DNA of 64,000 bases, taken from the NCBI GenBank assembly GCA_963837945.1, contig CAWIQD010000030.1, positions 124,001-188,000 on the forward strand, written 5' to 3'. The position numbers and the translations under genes are program-made. The notes under the pieces were generated by a model. The model did not search any database and was not told the origin of the DNA. It was given only the letters and a program-made list of their open reading frames with translations. Of the stretch, positions 8,421 through 18,997 are shown one piece after another (the stretch's first letter is position 1; the number at the start of each line of letters is the position of its first letter). Source of the DNA: CAVUBL01 sp963837945 (GTDB lineage: Bacteria > Acidobacteriota > Thermoanaerobaculia > Multivoradales > DATKCC01).

Positions 8421-9815
8421 TCACCCCTCGAGGGCCCGGGTGACGGCGCCGACCAGCGTCTCGTCGTCGGCCGGATCGACGGTCCTCAGGTCGAGGATCA
8501 GCCGGTCGTCGCGGAGATAGGCGACGAGCGGCGGGTGACCGGTGCGCATGCGGGTGAGCAGGGCGTCGCCGCCGGCGAGCGCCAGGGCCTCGCCCGGGAT
8601 CGGGCGCTCGGGCGCCGAGCCGCCCCCCAGGAAGGCTTCGGCGCCCACCCGCTCGACACCGATCCGGTCGGCGAGCGCGCCGGCGACGGCGTCGAGGCGG
8701 GCGCGGTGCGCGGCCGGATCGGGCCACAGCCCGTCGACCGGCATCCGGCGGCCCGCGAGGTGGCGGCGCAGCACCGCCTCGAGCGCGGCGTAGGTGGCGC
8801 GGTCGGGCCGCATGGCGCGGTAGAGCGGATGGCGCCGGCAGCGCTCGACGACCGGCCGGCGACCGACCAGGATCCCCGCCTGCGGCCCGCCGAGGAGCTT
8901 GTCGCCGCTGCCGGTCACCAGGTCGCAACCGGCGGCGACGAGCTCGGCGTGGGAAGGATGGTCGGCGAGCTGCGGCGCCGAGTGAGGCCGGAGCAGCCCG
9001 CTGCCCTCGTCGACCATCACCGGCACACCCCGCTCCTTGCCGAGCGCCGCGAGCTCGGCCGGAGCGACCGCGGAGGTGAACCCGACGATCCGGTAGTTCG
9101 AGGGAAAGACCTTGAGCAACAGGGCCGTCCGGTCCCCGATCGCCCCGGCGTAGTCGGCGAGCCGCACCCGGTTGGTGGTGCCCACCTCCACCAGCTCGGC
9201 GCCCGCGGCGGCCATCATCTCCGGGATCCGGAACGAGCCGCCGATCTCCACCAGCTCGCCGCGCGAGACCACCACCTCGCGGTGCTTCGCGAGGGCGGCC
9301 AGGGCGAGGACGACGGCGGCGGCGTTGTTGTTGACCAGCACCGCGTCCTCGGCGCCGGTGGCGGCGGCGAGCAGCGAGCGGACGCGCCGGTTGCGGTCGC
9401 TCCTGCGGCCGGTGGCGAGGTCCATCTCCAGGTTGCAGTAGGCGGCGAGGAGCCCCGGCAGCTCGCGGGCGACCTCCCGCGGCAGGGGCGAGCGCCCCAG
9501 GTTGGTGTGGATGAAGATCCCGGTGGCGTTGATCACCCGCTCGAGAGGACGGCCGAAGAGGGTCTCGACGCGCGCCGCGATGCGGGCGGCGACCGCGGCG
9601 TCGTCCTCGGTCGGCCGGGCGGCACGGACCGCTTCGGCGCCCTCCGGATCGGCGCCCGCCAGGCCCTGGCGCAGCTCCTCCAGCTCGCGCCGCGCTTGGA
9701 CCCTCACGGCGTCCCGGCCGTATACTCCGATCAGGTGTTGCAAGGCGGAATCGCCGAGCAGGCGATCCACCGGCGGGATCCGGCGGCGTGGGTCGTCGGG
9801 AACGAGTCGGCTCAT
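8421..9815 (-). CDS. selA: L-seryl-tRNA(Sec) selenium transferase
   Basis: 464 aa, full length for SelA. It converts seryl-tRNA(Sec) to selenocysteinyl-tRNA(Sec) using selenophosphate and PLP. Visible motifs: INATGIFIHTNLGRSPL near the start of the catalytic region, and SGDKLLGGPQAGI carrying the PLP-binding Lys. The ATG at 9815 gives the usual N-terminus (SRLVPDDPRRRIPPVDRLL). A TACAAT hexamer on this strand (9829-9834) lies 13 nt before the start. No selB, selD, tRNA-Sec or obvious selenoprotein is in the window, so use of selenocysteine is implied but not shown here. Confidence 0.95.
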   Translation of the reverse strand: MSRLVPDDPRRRIPPVDRLLGDSALQHLIGVYGRDAVRVQARRELEELRQGLAGADPEGAEAVRAARPTEDDAAVAARIAARVETLFGRPLERVINATGIFIHTNLGRSPLPREVARELPGLLAAYCNLEMDLATGRRSDRNRRVRSLLAAATGAEDAVLVNNNAAAVVLALAALAKHREVVVSRGELVEIGGSFRIPEMMAAAGAELVEVGTTNRVRLADYAGAIGDRTALLLKVFPSNYRIVGFTSAVAPAELAALGKERGVPVMVDEGSGLLRPHSAPQLADHPSHAELVAAGCDLVTGSGDKLLGGPQAGILVGRRPVVERCRRHPLYRAMRPDRATYAALEAVLRRHLAGRRMPVDGLWPDPAAHRARLDAVAGALADRIGVERVGAEAFLGGGSAPERPIPGEALALAGGDALLTRMRTGHPPLVAYLRDDRLILDLRTVDPADDETLVGAVTRALEG

Positions 9816-9828
9816 GACGGTCGAGAGA

Positions 9829-9834
9829 ATTGTA
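9829..9834 (-). promoter_or_regulatory. -10-like TACAAT before selA
   Basis: TACAAT on the minus strand, 13 nt before the selA ATG. This is one of several such hexamers set just before start codons in this window. No convincing -35 is seen. Confidence 0.4.
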
Positions 9835-9863
9835 GTCGGAGATCCGGTCTCCCCCATCAGGCC

Positions 9864-10406
9864 ATGACGCCCGGTCAACGAATCGACCAGCTCGACCGCC
9901 AGATCCGGGAGCTCCGGATCGAGTACGAGCGGTTTCTCAACGGCGGCCTCGAGGTTCCGCCCGAGGCCCAGCGCCGCCAGATCGCCCAGGAGCTGCGCGC
10001 CTTGCGCACCGGCGACCTGAAAAGCGTCGAGGACAACTTCCGCCTGGGCAACACCGAGGCCCGGTTCAACAGCTACTGCGAGCTCTTCGGCCGCCGGGTA
10101 CGAGCCCAGGAGGAAGGGGCGATCCCCGCCGTCTCGCAGCGCGCCGTGGCGGCTCTCGCTGCCGACCCGGACCGCGGATTGGTGATCGACGGCGCCATCG
10201 CTCACGAGGCGGCGGCGGCGCTCTACCGGGGCCTGCACCGCAACGCCGGCGCTCAGCCCAAGTTCGACCTCGAGAGCTTCCGCACCTACCTGGGACGCCA
10301 GGTCGCCGCGATCCGCGAGAAGACCGGCTGCGAGCAGGTGCTCTTCCGGATCGCCGAAGAGGGCGGGAAGTTGAAGCTCAGGGCGAAGCCGATCCGGCCG
10401 GCCTGA
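9864..10406 (+). CDS. MXAN_5187-like conserved protein
   Basis: 180 aa. The N-terminal third is a charged helix (RIDQLDRQIRELRIEYERFLNG) and the C-terminus reads DLESFRTYLGRQVAAIREKTGC...LKLRAKPIR, the pattern I know from the conserved MXAN_5187 C-terminal region of myxobacterial proteins. No signal peptide or membrane segment, so it is cytoplasmic. The central RALRTGDLKSVEDNFRLGNTEARFNSY segment is strongly helical. The start is the ATG at 9864, after which coding character begins; the reading frame is open far upstream but meaningless there. It is divergent from selA. Function unknown. Confidence 0.8.
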   Translation: MTPGQRIDQLDRQIRELRIEYERFLNGGLEVPPEAQRRQIAQELRALRTGDLKSVEDNFRLGNTEARFNSYCELFGRRVRAQEEGAIPAVSQRAVAALAADPDRGLVIDGAIAHEAAAALYRGLHRNAGAQPKFDLESFRTYLGRQVAAIREKTGCEQVLFRIAEEGGKLKLRAKPIRPA

Positions 10407-10441
10407 GTCGCGAACGAAGTCCGAACAACAGAGGAGCTACC

Positions 10442-11488
10442 GTGTCCAAGACCCTGTCGTCCATCTCCTTCCTCGTCCTCGGCGCCGTCGCCTTGCTGGC
10501 GTTCGACGCTCCCGCAGCCGCGCCCCCGAACCTGGACCGGGCGCTCGCCGCCCAGACCGACCTGGCCGCGCAGCACCCCAACGACCCCAAGGTGCTCAAC
10601 GACCTGGGCAACCTTCAGATGCTCGCCGGCCAGGTCGACGCCGCCGAGTCGTCCTACCGGCGGGCGCTCGAGATCGCGCCGGACCTGACCTCGGCGCGCT
10701 ACAACCTGGCGCTGCTGCTCGAGCAGCGCAAGAGCTACCGCGAGGCCCGCGGCGAGCTCACCAAGGTCCTCGAAGCCGAGCCGGACAACGCCTGGGCCCA
10801 CTACCAGCTCGGCGCGGTCTACGACGCGCAAGGCTCGGAGAGCAAGGCGGTCAACCAGTACGCCGCGGCCTTCCGGCTCGACCCCGACCTCGCCTTCCCC
10901 GAGGTCAATCCGCACGTGATCGACAACCGCTACGTGACCAAGGCGATGCTCCAGGCCTACCACGGGCTGCCGCTCGCGGGCCGCGCTCCCAAGAGCTACG
11001 AAGACCCGTCGCACATCGTGGCGATGATGCTCCCCCAGGGCGCGCCGCCGACCGAGGCGGCGGGAGCGCCGGGCGCGAAGCAAGCCGCCCCGGCCGCCGG
11101 GGCTCCGGGGATGAGGCCGGAGCCCGCCTTCGCGGGCGAGGGCAACGGCGAAGCCGGTGTCCCTTCCGACGAGGCCGAGAGGGTGTTGCGGCAGGAGGAC
11201 CTCCAGGGCCAGCGCGACCTCAACCAGACGGTGACGCCCGGGGGCACCTACATCCCCCCACAGGGAGGCACTCGCGTGCGCACCTACCCGCCGGGGACGA
11301 GCACGCCGGCGCCACAGAACCGGGGCGGAGCCGCGATCCCCGGCGGTCGCTCGGCACCCGCGCGGCCCGGCACCGTGCGCCCGGGCGGGCCGACCCGCTA
11401 CGTTCCCGGGATTCCGAGCACCGGCCGGCTGGAGACCGAGCTCCTGCCCGGAGCGCCGGCCGACCGGACGCCGGCGCCGGCGGGCTGA
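10442..11488 (+). CDS. Secreted TPR-repeat protein
   Basis: 348 aa from a GTG with a good ribosome binding site (GAGGAG). Residues 1-25 form a signal peptide (SFLVLGAVALLAFDAPAAA). Three TPR repeats cover roughly residues 35-150 (LNDLGNLQMLAGQVDAAESSY, YNLALLLEQRKSYREA, WAHYQLGAVYDAQGSESKA). The remainder is a long Pro/Gly/Ala-rich, probably disordered tail. This suggests a periplasmic scaffold protein. It follows the MXAN_5187-like gene by 35 bp and may be co-transcribed. Its stop abuts the tldE stop inside the palindrome TGATCA. Confidence 0.85.
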   Translation: MSKTLSSISFLVLGAVALLAFDAPAAAPPNLDRALAAQTDLAAQHPNDPKVLNDLGNLQMLAGQVDAAESSYRRALEIAPDLTSARYNLALLLEQRKSYREARGELTKVLEAEPDNAWAHYQLGAVYDAQGSESKAVNQYAAAFRLDPDLAFPEVNPHVIDNRYVTKAMLQAYHGLPLAGRAPKSYEDPSHIVAMMLPQGAPPTEAAGAPGAKQAAPAAGAPGMRPEPAFAGEGNGEAGVPSDEAERVLRQEDLQGQRDLNQTVTPGGTYIPPQGGTRVRTYPPGTSTPAPQNRGGAAIPGGRSAPARPGTVRPGGPTRYVPGIPSTGRLETELLPGAPADRTPAPAG

Positions 11489-12886
11489 TCAAGAGCCTCT
11501 GACCACCTCCAGCCCGCTCACCCGGATCGTCGGCGCTCCGATCATGCCGCCGGCGAGCGGGCGGAAGGCGAGGTCCCTCGCGACGCCGTCGATCCCCCGG
11601 AGCAGGGTGCCGATCGCCCCCTGGAGGCGGGCGCCGGCGAGGGGGGCGGCGGCCTCGCCCCGTTCCACCGCGAACCCGAGGACCGGCAGGGAGAAGCGGC
11701 CCTGCTCGAAGTCGAACCGGCCGGCGCCGTCGGCGTCGAGCAGGTAGTAGCCGCGGGCGAGGCCGGCGAGCAGCTCGCCCACCGGCACTCCCGCGGTGGG
11801 CTTCAAGTAGAGATGGCTCGGGCCCGGGAGTGGCAGGTCGCGCCAGCCGGCCCGACGGCTGCAGGCGGCCGGGCGCCGGCCCGGCGCGCCCGTCCGGCCG
11901 GGGCGGGCTCCGCCGCTCACCTCGTACCAGGGGACGAGCGGCTGCCGATAGCTCCCCTCCTCGACCAGGGTGACCTCCGACGTGGCCAGCCCTTCGCCGT
12001 CGGCCGGCGCGGCCATCACGCCGCCGGCGAGCCGCGGATCGTCGACCACGTCGAGGCCGCGGGCGCCGAACCGGCCGTGGCGGTCCTCCAGGCGGGCCGC
12101 GAGCTCCGCGCCCCGGGCACCGACGAAGAGCGGCAGGAGGCCGGCCAGCAGGCGGCCGGCGACCGGCGGCGCGAGCAACACGTCGGCCCGGTCGCGCTCC
12201 GGGCTCCGGCCGCGCGCCGCGACCGTCAGCCGGTCCGCCAGCCGGCGGGCGATCGGCTTCGGCTCGAAGCCTCGGGCCTCGCGGCCGGCGAGCTCCAGGC
12301 CGGCCCGCACCCCGTCGCCCGGGATCGCCGCTTCGAGGCGCAGGTAGGCGACCCGGCTGCGGACCGTCGCCGCCACCCCCCGGCTGCTGGCGATCTCCGC
12401 CTCGCTGGCGCCGTCGGCCAGGCTCGCGGCGAGCAGCCCGGCCGCCGGGAGCTCCGCGGCCAGCGCCTCGGCCAGCGCCTCGAGCAAGCCGGCGGCTTCG
12501 CGCTCGCCGATCAGCGAGCTGTCGAAGTCCGGCGGCTCGGACCAGGGGGCCGCGGGGCCGCGCACCGCCCCCGGCTCGGCGAGAGCCAGCCGCTCGCCGT
12601 CCGCCTCCGGCCAGGCGCCGCCGGGTCCCGCCGGGTGCGGCCTGCCGGTGGCGGCGGCGAAGAAGGAGCGACGATCGTCGCCCGCGCGCACCGCCCATCC
12701 CGCTTCGCGATGGAGCGACACCGCGGCCCCCGAGGGCCCGAGCTCGACGACCCGGGAGCGCCCTCGCTTGGCGTACACCTCGGCCTCCGGCAGGCCGCGC
12801 CGGGCGAGCACCTCGATCACCTCGGCCAGGGGCGCGTCGGCGGCGGGCTCCGGCCCTCGCTCGTCCGCCGGGTCCAGGGGGCTCAC
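11489..12886 (-). CDS. tldE: TldE/PmbA-family protein
   Basis: 465 aa from the GTG in a GTGA overlap with tldD. It has the TldD/PmbA fold features: VEEGSYRQPLVPWYEVSGG and YLKPTAGVPVGELLAGLARG...FEQGRFSLPVLGFAVERGE near the C-terminus. It lacks the HExxxH zinc motif present in its partner, as expected for TldE, the non-catalytic half of the TldD/TldE heterodimer protease. Homologues help mature or degrade unfolded peptides such as microcins. The N-terminal 100 residues are weakly conserved. Confidence 0.85.
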   Translation of the reverse strand: MSPLDPADERGPEPAADAPLAEVIEVLARRGLPEAEVYAKRGRSRVVELGPSGAAVSLHREAGWAVRAGDDRRSFFAAATGRPHPAGPGGAWPEADGERLALAEPGAVRGPAAPWSEPPDFDSSLIGEREAAGLLEALAEALAAELPAAGLLAASLADGASEAEIASSRGVAATVRSRVAYLRLEAAIPGDGVRAGLELAGREARGFEPKPIARRLADRLTVAARGRSPERDRADVLLAPPVAGRLLAGLLPLFVGARGAELAARLEDRHGRFGARGLDVVDDPRLAGGVMAAPADGEGLATSEVTLVEEGSYRQPLVPWYEVSGGARPGRTGAPGRRPAACSRRAGWRDLPLPGPSHLYLKPTAGVPVGELLAGLARGYYLLDADGAGRFDFEQGRFSLPVLGFAVERGEAAAPLAGARLQGAIGTLLRGIDGVARDLAFRPLAGGMIGAPTIRVSGLEVVRGS

Positions 12887-14196
12887 GAGGCGATCTCCAC
12901 GCCCTCGAGCCGGAGTGCGGGCGCGGTGGCCCACACCGGGAGCTTCTGGCCCCCCTTGGCGCACCAGCCGGCGCCGGTCGAGCTGCGTTCGGCGCCCAGG
13001 CCGGCCACCCGGCCGAGCAGGTCGGCCACCGAGCCGACCAGCCGGAACGGTCCGACCGGGTCGGCCGGGGTGCCGCTCCGGATGCGCCGGGCGCACGGCA
13101 CGTCGAGCACGAAACGGCCCGACAGCGGGTCGAGTGCGCCGCGCGCGGCCTCCGCGACGAAGAAGCCGCCGTCGGCCGCCGCCAGCAGCTCGCCCAGGTC
13201 GGCCTCGCCGGCCATCAGCTCCAGATGGCTCGAGCGGGGACCGGGGCGGACGTGGCGGTTGCCTCGGCGCCCGGCGCCGGCCATGAGCAGCTCGGACTCG
13301 CGGGCCCAGAAGCGGTCCGCCAGCGGCTGCTGGACGGCCCCTTCCTTGAGCAACCAGCGGCGCACCACCGCCACGCCCTCGTCGTCCGTCGTCCGCCGCA
13401 CCGGCTCGGGAGCGCTCCCGGGGTCGTCGAGCACGGCGAGCATCGGCGGCCCCATCGCGACCCCGGTCGCCGCCTCCGGGCGGCTGGTCAGGGCCAGGGT
13501 GTCGGCTTCGAGGGCGTGGGCCACCGCCTCGTGGAGGAGCACGGCCGCGGCGTGCGGCCCGAGGACCACGCCGGCCGCCGGGCGCGGCTCGGGCGCGGGA
13601 GCGTTCCGGCATCGGAAGCGCTCGACCAGGGCCTCGGCCACCGCCTCGGCGGCGCCCTCGAGCGACGGGACGAGGGTCCCCCAGGTCGCCCACGGCATCT
13701 CGGCGGTGACGCTGAAGAAGGTCTCGGTCTCGGCCCCGGGGACCACCCGCGGACCGACGACCTGGACCTCGCGCCGGTGCCGGCGCACGGTCAAGCGGAC
13801 CGGGAACGCCACGTGCCGGGCCCGGACCGCCCGCGACACCTCGAGCGGAAGCGCCGCGAGCTCCGCCGGGTCGGGCGGCGCCTCCCAGGGCGCCACGTCG
13901 AGCCGCGGCTCCGGGTAGAGCGCCGAGGGCAGCGCCCGGGCGACCTGCCGGAGCGCGTCGGAGAAGGCCCGCGGCTCGATCCCGTCGCGCGCCGAGAGCC
14001 AGGTCCGGCCGTCGCGCACCAGCCGCACCGCGAGCCCTTCCTCGCGCCGCACCCGGAACCCCGGGGCCGCGCCGTCGGCCGGCAGCTCCACCTCCTCGAG
14101 TCGCTCGAAGAACACGTCGGCCAGGTCGTCGTCACGCTCGGCGAGCTGCGAGATGGCGCGGGCGACGGCGGCCGTGTCCAGGGATTCGAACGACAT
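12883..14196 (-). CDS. tldD: TldD metalloprotease subunit
   Basis: 437 aa from the ATG at 14196. The zinc-binding motif is seen as HEAVAHALEADT (HExxxH), matching TldD HEAVGHGLE. GAERSSTGAGWCAKGGQ near the C-terminus is the conserved TldD/PmbA end. It pairs with tldE, which overlaps its stop by 4 bp, so the two are translationally coupled. A CAGAAT hexamer (14206-14211, minus strand) lies 9 nt before the start. It is slightly shorter than E. coli TldD (481 aa). Confidence 0.9.
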   Translation of the reverse strand: MSFESLDTAAVARAISQLAERDDDLADVFFERLEEVELPADGAAPGFRVRREEGLAVRLVRDGRTWLSARDGIEPRAFSDALRQVARALPSALYPEPRLDVAPWEAPPDPAELAALPLEVSRAVRARHVAFPVRLTVRRHRREVQVVGPRVVPGAETETFFSVTAEMPWATWGTLVPSLEGAAEAVAEALVERFRCRNAPAPEPRPAAGVVLGPHAAAVLLHEAVAHALEADTLALTSRPEAATGVAMGPPMLAVLDDPGSAPEPVRRTTDDEGVAVVRRWLLKEGAVQQPLADRFWARESELLMAGAGRRGNRHVRPGPRSSHLELMAGEADLGELLAAADGGFFVAEAARGALDPLSGRFVLDVPCARRIRSGTPADPVGPFRLVGSVADLLGRVAGLGAERSSTGAGWCAKGGQKLPVWATAPALRLEGVEIAS

Positions 14197-14300
14197 GGGG
14201 GATGAATTCTGGCATAGCCGGTTCCGGTGGGGCCGCCCGGCGAGACGATAAGCTGCGGCGGTTCGCACCGGCAGCCCGACCCCCGGAGGAGGATCCCACC

Positions 14301-15862
<1,562 letters not shown>

Positions 15863-15875
15863 GCCGCGGCTCGCC

Positions 15876-15904
15876 TTGACAGCCGGGGTGGCCTGGGAGA
15901 AGCT
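15876..15904 (+). promoter_or_regulatory. Possible sigma-70 promoter before the Lys-rich gene
   Basis: A perfect -35 TTGACA at 15876-15881 is followed after 17 bp by GAAGCT, a poor -10. It lies about 45 nt upstream of the ATG at 15950. Confidence 0.3.
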
Positions 15905-15949
15905 GCACCCGGCCTCGCGGCTGAGACGTCAAACCGAGAGAGGACACCG

Positions 15950-16186
15950 ATGCGCGAGAAGGATCGAGAGCTGCGCCGTCGCCGTCACCGGCGCGGAAAG
16001 AGTGTGAAGCGACGGGCGAAGGAAGAGCTGTTGAGCGGCCAGAAGAGCAGCTCCAGCAAGGCCCCGAAGGCCAAGAAGACGGCCACGAAGTCGCCCGCGA
16101 AGAAGAAGACCACCCGCAAGAAGGAGCCCGCGGCGGAGCCGGAGAAGGCCGCCGAGGAGACGAGCGAAGCGAAGGCCGAGGCGTAG
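15950..16186 (+). CDS. Small Lys/Ala-rich basic protein (histone H1-like tail)
   Basis: 78 aa. The first 27 residues are Arg/Lys-rich (REKDRELRRRRHRRGKSVKR). Then comes a low-complexity stretch rich in KKTATKSPAKKKTTRKK, then an acidic Glu/Ala tail. The Lys/Ala/Pro/Ser composition is like histone H1-type or Hc1-like nucleoid proteins and disordered RNA-binding tails. It has its own upstream TTGACA and a GAGAGG ribosome site. The Met start and the switch in base usage (AAG-rich) support real coding. The function is unproven; nucleic-acid binding is the best guess. Confidence 0.65.
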   Translation: MREKDRELRRRRHRRGKSVKRRAKEELLSGQKSSSSKAPKAKKTATKSPAKKKTTRKKEPAAEPEKAAEETSEAKAEA

Positions 16187-16205
16187 CGGACCCGGACCCC
16201 GCCTC

Positions 16206-17462
16206 ATGTCCGACTACCGAGCCCTCAAGGCCGTCGACCCGGACGTCTACAGCGCCATCTCCGCCGAACGCGAGCGCCAGAACTCCGGGCTCGAGCTGAT
16301 CGCCTCGGAGAACTTCGTCAGCCGCGCGGTCCTCGAGGCCACCGGCTGCGTGATGACCAACAAGTACGCCGAGGGCTACCCCGGCCGGCGCTACTACGGT
16401 GGCTGCGAGTTCGTCGACGTGGTGGAGCGGCTGGCGATCGAGCGCGCCCTCGATCTGTTCGCCGGCGCGGAGCACGCCAACGTCCAGCCGCACAGCGGCA
16501 CCTCCGCGAACACCGCGGTCTACTTCGCCGTCCTCAAGCCGGGCGACGTCTTGATGGGCATGGACCTCGCCGCCGGCGGGCACCTGACCCACGGTCACCG
16601 CCTGTCGTACTCGGGGCGGGACTTCCAGGTCGTCTCCTACGGCGTCGACCGCGAGAGCGAGCGGATCGACTACGAGCAGGTCGAGCGCCTGGCCGTCGAG
16701 CACCGGCCCCGGCTCATCGTGTGCGGAGCGAGCGCCTACAGCCGGGTGATCGACTTCGAGCGCTTCGCCGCCGTCGCCCGGCGCTCCGGCTCGCTGCTGA
16801 TGGCCGACATCGCCCACATCGCCGGCCTGGTCGCGGCCGGCCTCCACCCCTCGCCCTTCCCGCACTGCGACTTCGTCACCACCACCACGCACAAGACCCT
16901 GCGCGGTCCCCGCGGCGGGCTGGCCTTCTGCAAGCAGGAGCATGCGAAGGCCCTCGACCGGGCGGTCTTTCCCGGCCTCCAGGGCGGGCCGCTCATGCAC
17001 GTCATCGCCGCCAAGGCGGTGGCGCTGGGCGAGGCCCTGAGCGAGGACTTCCGCGCCTACCAGCGGCGGATCGTCGCGAACGCCGGGCGCCTCGCCTCCC
17101 GGCTCGAGCAGCGCGGGTTCCGGATCGTCTCGGGCGGCACCGACAACCACCTGTTCCTGCTCGACGTGGCCTCGCGCGGTCTGACCGGCAAGCTCGCCGA
17201 GGAGGCCCTCGAGGCGGCGGCGATCACGGTCAACAAGAACGCCATCCCCTACGACGAGAAGCCCCCGATGGTCGCCTCGGGGATCCGGATCGGCACCCCG
17301 GCGCTCTCGACCCGCGGCATGGGCGTGGAGGAGATGGACCTCGTCGGCGACCTGATCTCGGAGGTCCTCGCCGACCCGGAGAGCGAGACGGTCCGCGCCG
17401 GCGTCCGGCGGCGGGTCGAGGAGCTCGCCGCGCGCTTCCCGCTCTACGACCCGCTGGTCTGA
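16206..17462 (+). CDS. glyA: Serine hydroxymethyltransferase
   Basis: 418 aa, full length. It interconverts serine and glycine with tetrahydrofolate and supplies one-carbon units. Motifs: SENFVSRAVLEATG, TNKYAEGYPGRRYYGG, NVQPHSGTSANTAVY and the PLP-lysine site VTTTTHKTLRGPRGG. It starts 20 bp after the Lys-rich gene. It converges on folC, another folate gene, with a hairpin repeat between them. Confidence 0.97.
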   Translation: MSDYRALKAVDPDVYSAISAERERQNSGLELIASENFVSRAVLEATGCVMTNKYAEGYPGRRYYGGCEFVDVVERLAIERALDLFAGAEHANVQPHSGTSANTAVYFAVLKPGDVLMGMDLAAGGHLTHGHRLSYSGRDFQVVSYGVDRESERIDYEQVERLAVEHRPRLIVCGASAYSRVIDFERFAAVARRSGSLLMADIAHIAGLVAAGLHPSPFPHCDFVTTTTHKTLRGPRGGLAFCKQEHAKALDRAVFPGLQGGPLMHVIAAKAVALGEALSEDFRAYQRRIVANAGRLASRLEQRGFRIVSGGTDNHLFLLDVASRGLTGKLAEEALEAAAITVNKNAIPYDEKPPMVASGIRIGTPALSTRGMGVEEMDLVGDLISEVLADPESETVRAGVRRRVEELAARFPLYDPLV

Positions 17463-17590
17463 CTGGATGCCCCCCGCAACCCCTCGATCCCCTTCCCTCC
17501 CCACGGGGGGGAAGGGGACGGTTGACCGGATGCCCCCCGCAACCCCTCGATCCCCTTCCCTCCCCACGGGGGGGAAGGGGACGCCCGCGC
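17461..17590. repeat. Dispersed hairpin repeat, copy B (two units, 63-bp period)
   Basis: Two nearly identical tandem units; GGATGCCCCCC begins at 17465 and again at 17528. Each has CCCCTTCCCTCCCC, a short CACG turn and GGGGGGGAAGGGG, a strong C/G hairpin. It fills the convergent gap between glyA and folC, so it could act as a transcription barrier. Confidence 0.85.
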
Positions 17591-17606
17591 CCGAACTGGC
17601 AGGCGG

Positions 17607-18980
17607 TCAGGGTGGCCCGGCGTCAGGCTCGACACCTCCCACGAGCATCTCCAGGGCCGGCCGGGGAACTCCGTAACGGCGGTGGAGGTGCGCGCGGAGC
17701 TCGCCCACCAGCGCCAGCGAGCCGCAGCAGACGACGATCCGGCCCTCCGAGCGGCGGAGCGCCGAGGCGAGGGCCTCGTCCGGCGCCTCGACCACCTCTA
17801 CCTCGCGGCCCGGTCCTTCGGCCAGCGGCACGAGAGACGCCGCCTCCCGGCCCCGCGCTCCCGACGGACGGGTGAGGGTGAGGCGGCGGGCCCGGGGCGC
17901 GAGCGCGGCGAGCATCGGCTCGGCCTCCTTCTCGGCGAGGACCCCGAACAGCAGGTCGACCAGTTCGGCGAGGTCGTCGAGGGCCGCCGCCAGCGCCACC
18001 GCGCCGGCCGGGTTGTGGGCGACGTCGAGGAGCACCCGCCCGCCGTCGGGGAGCGGCACCTCTTCCAGCCGGCCGGGCCAGCGGCAGGCGCGGCAGCCAC
18101 GGGCGAGGGCCCGAGGGGTCAGCCGGTCCCAGCCCGCCGCCGCGAGGGTCTCCGCCGCCGCCAGGGCGAGGGCCAGGTTCTCGGCCTGGTGGCGCCCGGC
18201 GAGCGCGGTCTCGTAGACCCGGCGCTCCCCGTCGCTCGCGCGCACCCAGATCCGCTGGCGCCGCTCCGGCGGATCGACGAACGGCTTGAACCGTTGCGCC
18301 GCCTCCACCTGCAAGAGCGCGGCGACCGGCACGAGCCGGGCGCCGGCGCGCCGCGCCTCCTCCTCGAGCACCGCGGCGACCGCCGGGCCGCTGTCGGCCA
18401 CGACCACCGGGTGCTCGGCCCGCATGACGCCCGCCTTCTCGCGGGCAACCTCCTCGGGCGTCGCGCCCAGGTGCTCGCGGTGGTCGAGCCCGATCGAGGC
18501 GATCACCGAGAGCGCGGGCTCGGTGGCGTTGGTGGCGTCGAAGCGCCCGCCGAGCCCGACCTCGAGGACGGCGAGGTCGACCGCCTCCTCGGCGAACCAG
18601 AGCAAGGCGGCGGCGGTGAGCGCCTCGAAGTAGGTCGGCGGCTCCTCGAGCACCAGGTCGCCGGCCGCGAGCACCCGGTCGAGGAGCCCTCCGAGGCGCG
18701 GGCCCTCGATCGCCGTGCCGTCGAGACGCAGGCGCTCTTCGACGCTTTCGAGATGCGGCGAGGTGTAGAGGCCGGTGCGGTAGCGCGCGGCGGAAGCGAA
18801 CGAGGAGAGGAGCGCCGAGACCGTCCCCTTGCCGTTGGTCCCGGCGACCAGAACCACCGGCAGGCCCGCCTGGGGATCGCCCAGGGCCGCGAGGAGCCGG
18901 CGGATCCGCTCGAGCCCGAGGCGGACGCCGAACTGCCCCAGCCGGTCGAGGGCCGCCGCGGTGTCGGGGGGGAGCGCCAC
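17607..18980 (-). CDS. folC: Folylpolyglutamate / dihydrofolate synthase
   Basis: 457 aa from a GTG. FolC/Mur-ligase family: the P-loop VAGTNGKGTVSALL, TSPHLESVEERLRLDG, EVGLGGRFDATNA, SIGLDHREHLG and DVAHNPAGAVAL are all present in order. It adds glutamate to (dihydro)folate. A TACGAT hexamer (minus strand, 18994-18999) sits 13 nt before the start. Like accD upstream it reads leftwards, with an inverted repeat between them. Confidence 0.95.
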   Translation of the reverse strand: MALPPDTAAALDRLGQFGVRLGLERIRRLLAALGDPQAGLPVVLVAGTNGKGTVSALLSSFASAARYRTGLYTSPHLESVEERLRLDGTAIEGPRLGGLLDRVLAAGDLVLEEPPTYFEALTAAALLWFAEEAVDLAVLEVGLGGRFDATNATEPALSVIASIGLDHREHLGATPEEVAREKAGVMRAEHPVVVADSGPAVAAVLEEEARRAGARLVPVAALLQVEAAQRFKPFVDPPERRQRIWVRASDGERRVYETALAGRHQAENLALALAAAETLAAAGWDRLTPRALARGCRACRWPGRLEEVPLPDGGRVLLDVAHNPAGAVALAAALDDLAELVDLLFGVLAEKEAEPMLAALAPRARRLTLTRPSGARGREAASLVPLAEGPGREVEVVEAPDEALASALRRSEGRIVVCCGSLALVGELRAHLHRRYGVPRPALEMLVGGVEPDAGPP

Positions 18981-18997
18981 GGAGGCGAAGCCTATCG

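Noticed and set aside
6186..10406. A 1406-codon plus-strand ORF
   Set aside because: Only its first 120 codons (FxLYD-like gene) and last 180 codons (MXAN_5187-like gene) are real; the middle is the reverse of the NtrC-type regulator and selA.
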